The notes below the pieces were generated by a model, which was not told the origin of the DNA, ran no database searches, and saw only the letters and a list, made by a program, of their open reading frames with translations. Source: a candidate division WOR-3 bacterium (lineage in GTDB: Bacteria; SDB-A). Taken from it: DNA of 7,079 bases. The DNA is taken from positions 1-7,079 of the forward strand of contig JAFGON010000070.1 of assembly GCA_016926475.1 (NCBI GenBank). Direction: 5' to 3'. Each line of letters begins with the position of its first letter. The first letter of the stretch is position 1. This document shows, piece after piece, positions 1-5,518 of the stretch. The position numbers were made by a program, and so were the translations under genes.

Positions 1-100
1 CTGCCCAATCTATTGCCCGATTAACATTGTCAATGATTTCTTTGTAGTTTTTGGTAATGTCATTTTGAATGTCAATTACCACTAAAGCCTTTTTCTGCAT
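1..100 (-). CDS. Isochorismatase-family cysteine hydrolase, N-terminal fragment (cut by window edge)
   Basis: Only the first 33 codons are in the window; the gene continues past base 1. The peptide opens MQKKALVVIDIQNDITKNYK. A hydrophobic strand runs into IDIQND, the N-terminal signature of isochorismatase/nicotinamidase-like hydrolases, and Asp10 corresponds to the first residue of the family's Asp-Lys-Cys catalytic triad. The Lys and Cys lie outside the window, so substrate and activity cannot be judged. The family hydrolyses amide or ether bonds in small molecules such as nicotinamide, N-carbamoyl compounds or isochorismate, usually as a soluble cytoplasmic enzyme. The ATG at 98-100 follows AAGGA (107-111) with a 6-base spacer, which supports this start. 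It is separated from the upstream methyltransferase by about 230 bases carrying an attC-like repeat, so the two may be separate cassettes rather than one operon. Confidence 0.8.
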   Translation of the reverse strand, partial: MQKKALVVIDIQNDITKNYKEIIDNVNRAIDWA

Positions 101-106
101 GGGATT

Positions 107-111
107 TCCTT
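107..111 (-). promoter_or_regulatory. Ribosome binding site of the isochorismatase-family gene
   Basis: AAGGA on the minus strand lies 6 bases before the ATG at 98-100. It fixes the start of the truncated gene. Confidence 0.6.
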
Positions 112-181
112 CTTTTATTTTTATGTTTTAATTCAATTTTCTATTCCATTGTCCATCGCACTGTCGCTTGTTCGCTTGCGG

Positions 182-307
182 CTAACGGCCGGCGGTTTGA
201 AACGTTTGGGAGTACGGGCGATTTCCTGTCGAGTTACACAAAAATTGAAGCGAACTACAACCCTTGAATAACCTACTGTCCCGGCAATTTTTTATACCGC
301 GCGTTAT
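182..307 (-). repeat. attC-like imperfect inverted repeat (possible cassette recombination site)
   Basis: On the plus strand 182-196 reads CTAACGGCCGGCGGT and 296-307 reads ACCGCGCGTTAT. The second arm is the reverse complement of the first with small gaps: both give TAACG, then GCGGT. The arms are 126 bases apart end to end, inside the size range known for integron attC sites. Read in the gene direction (minus), the site starts with GCCACATAAC 21 bases after the methyltransferase stop and ends with CGTTAGCC. These are close to, but not exact matches of, the consensus boxes RYYYAAC and GTTRRRY. The placement directly 3' of a single gene is what a gene cassette would show. No integrase is in the window, and it may simply be a structured intergenic repeat. 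Confidence 0.4.
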
Positions 308-333
308 GTGGCGTTTTTCTTACCATAAAATAT

Positions 334-1137
334 TTACATGTCATAAATCAAAATTCTTTGAGCATTTCTTGCCATAGGAAACAAATTGGCAATTTTATAA
401 ATGAGTTTTGTCCCCCAATTCATTTTTTCGATTTCTTCGTTAGAGGTAAAATAAATAGCCTTGTCAAATTTAAATTCAGAATTCCATTTTTCAAGTTCTT
501 TTATATTATCAATTCCCCAATGGATATGTGCTCCCATCCTTTTAATTGAGGGATGATTTTTAACTTTTTTTGCAGTGTAACCACTATAAGTATCAAAAAT
601 AAGTGTGTAATTACCGATTCTTTTCTTAATTTGATTGAGTAATGCTTTTATTTCATCCTCTTTAAGGTACATAAATAATCCTTCAGCAATTACCAAATAA
701 TTTGCATGTCCAGAAGGGATGTTTTCAATCCAATCAAGTTGTGTAACTGAAGAAGCAATTAAATGATATTTATCAGATTCTTGGAAAAATTCCTTGCGAA
801 TACTGATTACTTCTTCAAAATCCAAATCATACCAATTTGCGTTTTTACTGTCAATTCTTGCGTATCTACTATCAAGTCCACAACCTAAATGTAAAACGAC
901 AACGTCATTCCTTTCCTTTAGAAATTTGTCAGTAAAATTATCAATGAGTTTTGCTCTTAAGCACATCATCGTGTTTGTTTTCCCGGGAATTTTCAAGGAT
1001 TTAAAATCATAGTCTATTTTTTTAATAATTTCAACTGCTTTTGCATCATACAGAATCGGAGTTTTTTTCTGAGTTTCTATGGCTTTACCATATAAAGGTA
1101 CAAGCAATGTCTCTTTTTCTTTATCAAGTGTAATCAT
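334..1137 (-). CDS. Class I SAM-dependent methyltransferase, TcmP/LCMT-like
   Basis: This 267-residue protein looks like a member of the leucine carboxyl methyltransferase/TcmP-like O-methyltransferase group. Motif I is HLGCGLDSR (83-91), with the Gly-x-Gly loop for S-adenosylmethionine and the DSR that marks this subfamily. The strand-2 acid lies in NWYDLDFEEV (101-110), and the post-II segment AEGLFMYL (151-158) is also typical. Arg61, ahead of motif I, matches a conserved Arg of the family. The length fits a complete soluble cytoplasmic enzyme; the methyl acceptor cannot be told, and many relatives modify small molecules or polyketides. No Shine-Dalgarno lies before the ATG at 1135-1137, where the upstream bases read AATGAAAACAAT. 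This is unlike the strong sites of genes further right and suggests a different origin. It stands alone between non-coding stretches, fitting an acquired accessory cassette. Confidence 0.85.
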   Translation of the reverse strand: MITLDKEKETLLVPLYGKAIETQKKTPILYDAKAVEIIKKIDYDFKSLKIPGKTNTMMCLRAKLIDNFTDKFLKERNDVVVLHLGCGLDSRYARIDSKNANWYDLDFEEVISIRKEFFQESDKYHLIASSVTQLDWIENIPSGHANYLVIAEGLFMYLKEDEIKALLNQIKKRIGNYTLIFDTYSGYTAKKVKNHPSIKRMGAHIHWGIDNIKELEKWNSEFKFDKAIYFTSNEEIEKMNWGTKLIYKIANLFPMARNAQRILIYDM

Positions 1138-1159
1138 ATTGTTTTCATTAGTATTAATG

Positions 1160-1187
1160 ATTATAAGTGTCTGTTTTTCTAAATCAA
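1160..1187 (-). promoter_or_regulatory. Possible sigma70-type promoter of the methyltransferase
   Basis: On the minus strand TTGATT (1182-1187) and TATAAT (1160-1165) are separated by 16 bases. The -10 is a perfect consensus and the -35 matches 4 of 6. It would start transcription about 15-20 bases before the ATG at 1137. The region is AT-rich, so chance matches are possible. Confidence 0.4.
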
Positions 1188-1200
1188 AAATTCATTGTAG

Positions 1201-1221
1201 CGTTTCAAAATGCCACACAAC
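1201..1221. repeat. Inverted copy of the box next to the methyltransferase stop
   Basis: The minus strand at 1206-1221 reads GTTGTGTGGCATTTTG, matching 13 of 16 bases of GTTATGTGGCGTTTTT on the plus strand at 303-318. The two boxes face each other around the methyltransferase gene. A second short match, TTTGAAACG, occurs at 196-204 (+) and 1201-1209 (-). GTTGTGTGGC resembles the R' end of an attC site, so this could be the upstream boundary of the same cassette. Confidence 0.35.
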
Positions 1222-1358
1222 TAGTAGATATACTTAGGTGTTGGTGATATTTTAGGTTTGTCATTGTTGCTGATAACCTCCCAAATAAACAGGTTGTTTG
1301 ATGTACTGAATTATGATAACTGAACCTAAACAGAGCTATCATATGGCTTTATCATCCA

Positions 1359-1475
1359 TTATATCATCCAGGGGATTTTGTACTCTTCTGATATTTTGTT
1401 TAGAAACATGTGTATAAAATTTCGGTCTTCTTTGAATTTTTGTGGCTGTGGATTTTCTGTGAACTTATTGGAAAA
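1359..1475 (-). pseudogene. Possible 3' remnant of an unknown gene
   Basis: A 38-codon minus-strand frame lies between two TAA stops with no start codon at its head. Its translation includes FKEDRNFIHMFLNKISEEY and ends KIPWMI. The mix of charged and hydrophobic residues looks like a real amphipathic helix rather than random AT-rich translation. Just upstream a different minus frame opens with ITEGEMTDLFFR (about 1505-1540), so a frameshifted, decayed gene is possible. I do not recognise the family, and the call rests only on the look of the peptide. Confidence 0.2.
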
Positions 1476-1626
1476 TTATTTTGGGACAAACAATTTATCC
1501 TAAAGAAAAGGTCTGTCATTTCCCCTTCAGTGATAATTATTTAATAAATAATAGAACCGAGTTAAACATAAGTCAAATTTCAACCAGGAAAGCGCAACCA
1601 TGAAATCAGTTCCAATAATCCCCCCC

Positions 1627-3879
1627 TCACCCAACATCAACCTCAACTGGTTCGCGGACGCCGATGCCGGTGAGGATGCACTGACCGGTCTCGTAAACCG
1701 GAAGCTGATTGGAAATTTGTTTTGAAATAGTTTCGATAATATCATCGAGAGCCTTAATGTCAGCGTTATTTATCAGCCTGAATATCGCCGATGTGTTGCA
1801 CTGAGCTATGACGGATTTGTCAATATTCGCCGGTCTCTGGGTCACTGCAACCAGACCCGTGTTGAACTTTCTGCCCTCCGATGTTACGTTTAGAAGTGAT
1901 TTAGCGCTTACACAACCTCTCCCGGCACTTTGGGGAGCGTAATTGTGAGCTTCCTCGACAACGAGCAAACTTTTAAACGCTCCGTCTGTTTTCTTGGCTT
2001 CGCTGAATACTGAATCGCATACACTTGAAACTACCCGCCATCTGTCTTCAATCGAATTCATGTTTTTAAGGTTGAGAATGTAAATCTTCGACTCCTTGAT
2101 GTTTTCTATAAACTGCTCGGAAATAAATCCGACTTTTCCTGATTCAAGGATTTTTTGGATTTTTTCAAGTTTTTCTCCGGCGAAAGCTTTTTCTTCAGTT
2201 TTGCTGAATACCTTTGAAATTTCAGCAAATCTCAATTTCTTAATGTGTTTTAGAAGTTCTTCTTTGAATTTTGGATCTTGTTCAATTTTTAAAAATATGG
2301 ATTCTAATGTATCTTTTTTCTTTTGCTTCCCTTCTGTAGTTTTTCCATCTGCATATTCTGATAACACAGCAAAATAAGCTTTAAAATCCTTTTCAAAAAA
2401 ATTTTTAAACGCATACTTTTCGTCAAAAGCTTCATTATCAAGTTCTTCAAGTTTCTGGTTGATATATTGAGAATCAATCTCTTTCTCCTCTTCCCTCTTT
2501 TCTTTTATTATTTCTATAAACCTATTCCTTTTTTTCTCTTCGCTTATCTCAGCAGTTGAGGCTTCAAAGGCGTTCAAGAGTATCTTTTTCTCGTATTCGG
2601 TAAATGCGGAATTGAACAATAAATCAAAATCGCTTTCCTCGGTCAAAATCTTTTTCTCCAAGATTTTTAAGATCATCTTTTCGTCTAAAACTGTAATATC
2701 CTTCGAATCAATTCCTGAATACAATTCACCGGCGTCTTTATTCCCGGGGATATACTCGCCGTGGGTGTCGAATATGACTATTCTGCCTTTTTGATTTTTG
2801 AGCCATGGGAAAATGCCCGAAATGAATTTCTTTGTGAAATACGATTTGCCGCTTCCGGTGGTTCCGAAGACCGCCATGTGCTGGGTCAGGATTTTGTTGT
2901 AATCAATGAAAACCTCCACATCCTTGTTGGAGGTCAATTTCCCCACGGGATAAAGATCTTTTTCTTCAAAGCCGAGAAGCCTGTGGAGAATTTCCGGTCT
3001 CGCGGTTGTGACCACCGAACACGCCGGAACGGCAACCCTGTTTCTCTCCAGTTTCTCTTCCTTGCCGAAATTCACTATTTCCTTGCAAATTTCTATTGTT
3101 CCGCTTCTTAACTGTGTAAAACCCTTTTCGTTTATCAGGGCGGTCATCATTGCAAACCGGACGGCTGGATTTTTCTTGTTGAGGACTTCATACATCTCAG
3201 CGACCTGCGGGTTCAAACGGTTCTCCGGTGTGAAATCCGGCAGAAATTCGCTGTCGTGAGCCACAGGTTTTACAATCTTGCCAAGCCATCTCCTCTTCTC
3301 TCCATCGTAGTCCTCTGACTCGATTTCGACGTATTTCCCGTATTCTATCTCTGTGACACAGACGAAATCGGCTGATCTGTTGTCCGCTTCGCCCAAAACA
3401 AAACCTAAAACGTTCTTGTCCAGAGAAAACGATTTTTCCCATAATGACTCGAATTCCTGTGCCAACTCCTTCACTTTTTCAGGATCGGTGATTTCGAGAC
3501 CCATTTCGTCGTTGTTTCCGGGTTTATTTTCGGTGCCGTATCCGCCGCCTGTAACGTTGAAAGAACCTACTGTCGCGTATGAATCGTCAACTACGTTGAA
3601 CTTCGCGTGGACGGTTGAAAGATACCTGACCTCGGCTTTGACCGAATCGGCTAATTTCAAAAAATTTTCAATGTCGGTAATCTCAAGGTCTTTTTTCTTG
3701 TCCAACCTTACTATAAACCTGATATCTGGAACTTTTCCCTTACTGTCCTTGAAACCTTCCAGAAGTTGCTCGAGCGTGCCGCTTCTGACCCAACCAGAAC
3801 AAATCCAGATTCTCTTTTTTGCCCCCGAAAAAGCCTTTTTGACCCTGTCGAGATTGCCCCTGTTCGTGAGAAGATCCAT
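1627..3879 (-). CDS. PLD nuclease-like domain fused to HerA-type ATPase (DUF87)
   Basis: In this 750-residue protein, residues 1-150 form one phospholipase D-type half. The HKD-like motif is His91-x-Lys93-x4-Asp98, followed by GSFN (105-108) and a downstream Glu125, as in PLD-family nucleases that work as dimers. Residues about 165-215 look like the beta-rich HAS barrel that precedes HerA ATPases. The P-loop GTTGSGKS is at 339-346, Walker B-like LLVVEEAH at 638-645, and VTQRP at 679-683 fits the sensor region. Between P-loop and Walker B lies a long Lys/Glu-rich helical stretch (about 400-590). HerA ATPases are hexameric DNA translocases. Known partners include NurA in archaeal end resection and SIR2 or DUF4297 in anti-phage systems; here the nuclease-like part is in the same chain. 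The ATG has AGGAGG (3884-3889) 4 bases upstream. It follows the four-helix gene by 58 bases, probably in one operon. A defence or DNA-processing role is inferred. Confidence 0.88.
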   Translation of the reverse strand: MDLLTNRGNLDRVKKAFSGAKKRIWICSGWVRSGTLEQLLEGFKDSKGKVPDIRFIVRLDKKKDLEITDIENFLKLADSVKAEVRYLSTVHAKFNVVDDSYATVGSFNVTGGGYGTENKPGNNDEMGLEITDPEKVKELAQEFESLWEKSFSLDKNVLGFVLGEADNRSADFVCVTEIEYGKYVEIESEDYDGEKRRWLGKIVKPVAHDSEFLPDFTPENRLNPQVAEMYEVLNKKNPAVRFAMMTALINEKGFTQLRSGTIEICKEIVNFGKEEKLERNRVAVPACSVVTTARPEILHRLLGFEEKDLYPVGKLTSNKDVEVFIDYNKILTQHMAVFGTTGSGKSYFTKKFISGIFPWLKNQKGRIVIFDTHGEYIPGNKDAGELYSGIDSKDITVLDEKMILKILEKKILTEESDFDLLFNSAFTEYEKKILLNAFEASTAEISEEKKRNRFIEIIKEKREEEKEIDSQYINQKLEELDNEAFDEKYAFKNFFEKDFKAYFAVLSEYADGKTTEGKQKKKDTLESIFLKIEQDPKFKEELLKHIKKLRFAEISKVFSKTEEKAFAGEKLEKIQKILESGKVGFISEQFIENIKESKIYILNLKNMNSIEDRWRVVSSVCDSVFSEAKKTDGAFKSLLVVEEAHNYAPQSAGRGCVSAKSLLNVTSEGRKFNTGLVAVTQRPANIDKSVIAQCNTSAIFRLINNADIKALDDIIETISKQISNQLPVYETGQCILTGIGVREPVEVDVG

Positions 3880-3883
3880 TTTT

Positions 3884-3889
3884 CCTCCT
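3884..3889 (-). promoter_or_regulatory. Ribosome binding site of the PLD-HerA gene
   Basis: A perfect AGGAGG lies 4 bases before the ATG at 3877-3879. It confirms the start and argues for strong independent initiation after the four-helix gene. Confidence 0.75.
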
Positions 3890-3937
3890 GAAGAATTATT
3901 GATTTAAAATGTTTTTCCGATTCAACAAAACACTCTT

Positions 3938-4510
3938 TCATTGACCGTCTCTTCTCTGCTTTCTCTTCTTGTAAAGCTTCTCAGTGAAACCGCCTTCATC
4001 GAGAAATCTTTTTTCTAGCTGTCTCAGTTGTTTATCGAGAAGGTAATTTGTCTGATGAATGAGGCAGATTATTGTGTTGGCTGAAATTTCAGGTTCAGAG
4101 AATTCAATATAGGACTTATAAGTCAAATAAGACCTATTCATTGAATAAGAAAGCTTTCTGATTTCCTGAGACCTGGGATCATCTTTCCCCCAAAGTTTCA
4201 AATTTCTTTGTCTTAGATAATCCTCATAGTCCAGCAATAGTTCTTCAAGACTTGCTCTTGCAACACCGACTAATTTTAACTCGGTTTTTTTAGAAGTTCC
4301 TGAAGCCATGCTTCCTTCTGCTATGTTTTGTTTTCCGCTTCTTGATGCCTGAACCATTTGATCATGTGTTCTTGATCTTTTTTCAATGAATCTATCGCAA
4401 AATTTTATCGTCGCATCATAGACGATTTCCGACATCATATAAGACACAAGGTTTCTGTATCCGCCGTGAGATTCGATTAGCTTATCTTTGTCATGGTGTT
4501 TATCAGCCAC
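3938..4510 (-). CDS. Four-helix-bundle (23S rRNA IVP/S23-like) protein with suffix domain
   Basis: This 190-residue protein belongs to the four-helix-bundle group first seen as proteins encoded in 23S rRNA intervening sequences. The hallmark is QASRSGKQNIAEGS (54-67), preceded by a helix carrying VYDATIKFCDRFI (30-42). The C-terminal part has the pattern of the known four-helix-bundle suffix domain: AN (144-145), HQTNYLLDKQL (152-162), then GG (173-174) and a basic tail rich in Lys and Arg. The family is small, helical and cytoplasmic. Its biochemical role is unclear; the related Avd protein of diversity-generating retroelements forms a pentamer that binds nucleic acid. The start is GTG (4508-4510), with GGAG (4517-4520) 6 bases upstream and an in-frame stop just before it. 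Its head overlaps a leader ORF by 8 bases. The PLD-HerA gene follows 58 bases later, suggesting a shared task. Confidence 0.85.
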   Translation of the reverse strand: MADKHHDKDKLIESHGGYRNLVSYMMSEIVYDATIKFCDRFIEKRSRTHDQMVQASRSGKQNIAEGSMASGTSKKTELKLVGVARASLEELLLDYEDYLRQRNLKLWGKDDPRSQEIRKLSYSMNRSYLTYKSYIEFSEPEISANTIICLIHQTNYLLDKQLRQLEKRFLDEGGFTEKLYKKRKQRRDGQ

Positions 4511-4550
4511 AAGAGTCTCCGGAGTTTAATGCATTGATGGACACAGACAT
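4503..4550 (-). CDS. 15-codon leader ORF overlapping the four-helix gene
   Basis: ATG at 4548-4550 opens MSVSINALNSGDSCG and stops at TGA (4503-4505). AAGGAG (4556-4561) lies 5 bases before the ATG, a better ribosome binding site than that of the four-helix gene itself. The stop falls inside the next gene: GTGGCTGA contains both the GTG start and the TGA stop, an 8-base overlap. This is the geometry of translational coupling or of a short regulatory leader peptide. The peptide resembles no family I know. It could also mark an older upstream start lost by frameshift, but the downstream protein already has a family-typical N-terminus. Confidence 0.5.
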   Translation of the reverse strand: MSVSINALNSGDSCG

Positions 4551-4577
4551 ATTCACTCCTTCACTAGTTGATTTGAT

Positions 4578-4586
4578 ATTCTACCA
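4578..4586 (-). promoter_or_regulatory. Possible extended -10 promoter of the leader/four-helix/PLD-HerA unit
   Basis: The minus strand reads TGG followed by TAGAAT (4578-4583), an extended -10 (TGn plus a 5/6 match to TATAAT). No good -35 was seen at the usual distance. It would start transcription about 20 bases before the leader ATG, within the gap separating this unit from the gene ending at 4621. Confidence 0.35.
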
Positions 4587-4620
4587 CAGAAAAATAATTG
4601 TGATTTGAACCAAATTCCCT

Positions 4621-5472
4621 CTAATCTTTCTTGTATTGAAAATAACTCATACTTGCGCATTTCGGATAATAATAGACCTCAAAATTGGAGAAAAAGTCTG
4701 AGCCGATTATTCCTGAGATTCCATTGGTAAAAAAATGTTTTTCTATCTCGTTGGGCAAGACGCCGAAACTAGCCATGAATTTCTTTTCTCCCAATTTGAC
4801 AGCCATCTCTCTGAAAGGTGTTGTAAATTTATTAAAAGGATAACCCGCAAAATACTCCACTTCTTCTCCCTTCATGGGTTTTTCTGACAATTCACCTTTA
4901 GGCAGGTAAGAAAACCTAGACGCAGTGTTGATGAGCATCTGGAATTTTTTGTTTTTAACCCTGAATTCAGCAGTATATGGATTGGCTGCAAAAAAATCGC
5001 CTGTAGATTTAAGATATGCATAGGGGCTAAAAACAGAGCCGTCTGAAACTGCACGGCTGAAAGCGGCTTTAGAATTTTTATAATTAAAAACAGTTCTGTA
5101 ATCTTCAAAAAAATCATTTCCCGCTATCACAGTTATCTCGGTCTCTAAAAATTCCGAGGCGTTTTTTATAAGTTGAAGATTTTCTTCAGAATCTTCTGTA
5201 GAATAATCAAAATCTTCAATGAAATCAAAATCGCCTTCTCTGCTTATGGATTTTTTCAAACCAGTGTTCAAAAGAATAATTTCTTCGTAATCGGGAGGGC
5301 AGTATTCGTCAAGAGTTTTTGCCTTTTCCTTGTTATTAATCGCTTCAAACCACATATCCCTTGCTTTTTTCTCCCTTTCAAACTTTACGTTCGGATCTTC
5401 ATACAGAAGAATGGGAATATTTTTTACCAATTTAATATCCATCTCGTATATTGACGTTTCTTCAAAATACAT
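4621..5472 (-). CDS. Duplicated retropepsin-like protein lacking catalytic Asp (probable pseudo-protease)
   Basis: A 283-residue protein without signal peptide or membrane segment. The C-terminal half looks like a retropepsin/pepsin-type lobe. MLINTASRFSYLP (179-191) sits where such proteases have the Asp-Thr-Gly active-site turn, and GIIGSDFFSNFEVYYYPK (254-271) matches the family's C-terminal Gly-x-Asp-Phe-Leu strand. The first half repeats both pieces: ILLNTGLKKS (66-75) and IAGNDFFEDYRTVFNYK (116-132). So it may be a two-lobed protein with Asn in place of Asp in both lobes (Asn69, Asn182), hence probably non-catalytic. An acidic linker (79-97) lies within the first half. The ATG (5470-5472) follows AAGGAGG (5478-5484) by 5 bases, so the longer GTG reading from 5553 is not used. 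It follows the VWA metallopeptidase by 46 bases, which suggests a scaffold, inhibitor or substrate partner. The fold call is by eye and moderately sure. Confidence 0.55.
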   Translation of the reverse strand: MYFEETSIYEMDIKLVKNIPILLYEDPNVKFEREKKARDMWFEAINNKEKAKTLDEYCPPDYEEIILLNTGLKKSISREGDFDFIEDFDYSTEDSEENLQLIKNASEFLETEITVIAGNDFFEDYRTVFNYKNSKAAFSRAVSDGSVFSPYAYLKSTGDFFAANPYTAEFRVKNKKFQMLINTASRFSYLPKGELSEKPMKGEEVEYFAGYPFNKFTTPFREMAVKLGEKKFMASFGVLPNEIEKHFFTNGISGIIGSDFFSNFEVYYYPKCASMSYFQYKKD

Positions 5473-5477
5473 TGTCT

Positions 5478-5484
5478 CCTCCTT
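5478..5484 (-). promoter_or_regulatory. Ribosome binding site deciding the start of the retropepsin-like gene
   Basis: AAGGAGG lies 5 bases before the ATG at 5470-5472. The alternative GTG at 5551-5553 lies inside the preceding gene and has no such site. Confidence 0.75.
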
Positions 5485-5518
5485 CTGAATTGTTTGAACC
5501 TTTGCACAATGTTTTTCA

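Larger units (their letters stand above)
101..333. other. Gap between methyltransferase and isochorismatase-family gene
   Basis: There is no coding sequence in these 233 bases. The GC-rich middle (about 155-240, with CGGCCGGCGG) contrasts with the AT-rich flanks. The stretch holds the attC-like repeat (182-307) and the ribosome binding site of the left-hand gene. No rho-independent terminator with a T-run was seen. Confidence 0.6.
1138..1626. other. 489-base gap between PLD-HerA gene and methyltransferase
   Basis: No intact gene was found on either strand; open frames are short and lack start signals. The stretch holds the methyltransferase promoter candidate and the inverted box at 1201-1221. 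It also contains a possible gene remnant (1359-1475), an AT-rich patch (about 1535-1555), and a run of seven C (1620-1626) touching the PLD-HerA stop codon. No convincing terminator hairpin follows the PLD-HerA gene. Confidence 0.6.

Noticed and set aside
1275-1295. AACCT...AGGTT small hairpin in the intergenic gap
   Set aside because: The stem is only five base pairs with no T-run, so it is neither a convincing terminator nor a site.
1527-1745. 72-codon minus frame across the end of the PLD-HerA gene
   Set aside because: It overlaps the real C-terminus in another frame and shows no domain; the HerA tail already looks complete.
2761-3111. 116-codon plus-strand open frame opposite the HerA P-loop region
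   Set aside because: Shadow of the minus-strand gene; no motif or credible start context.
3353-3907. 184-codon plus-strand open frame opposite the PLD domain
   Set aside because: It is fully antisense to a well-supported gene with recognisable motifs, has low-complexity Ser/Pro content and resembles no family.
3711-3941. 76-codon minus frame starting with an ATGA overlap at the four-helix stop
   Set aside because: It lies in a different frame over the PLD domain start. The AGGAGG site serves the PLD-HerA ATG instead.
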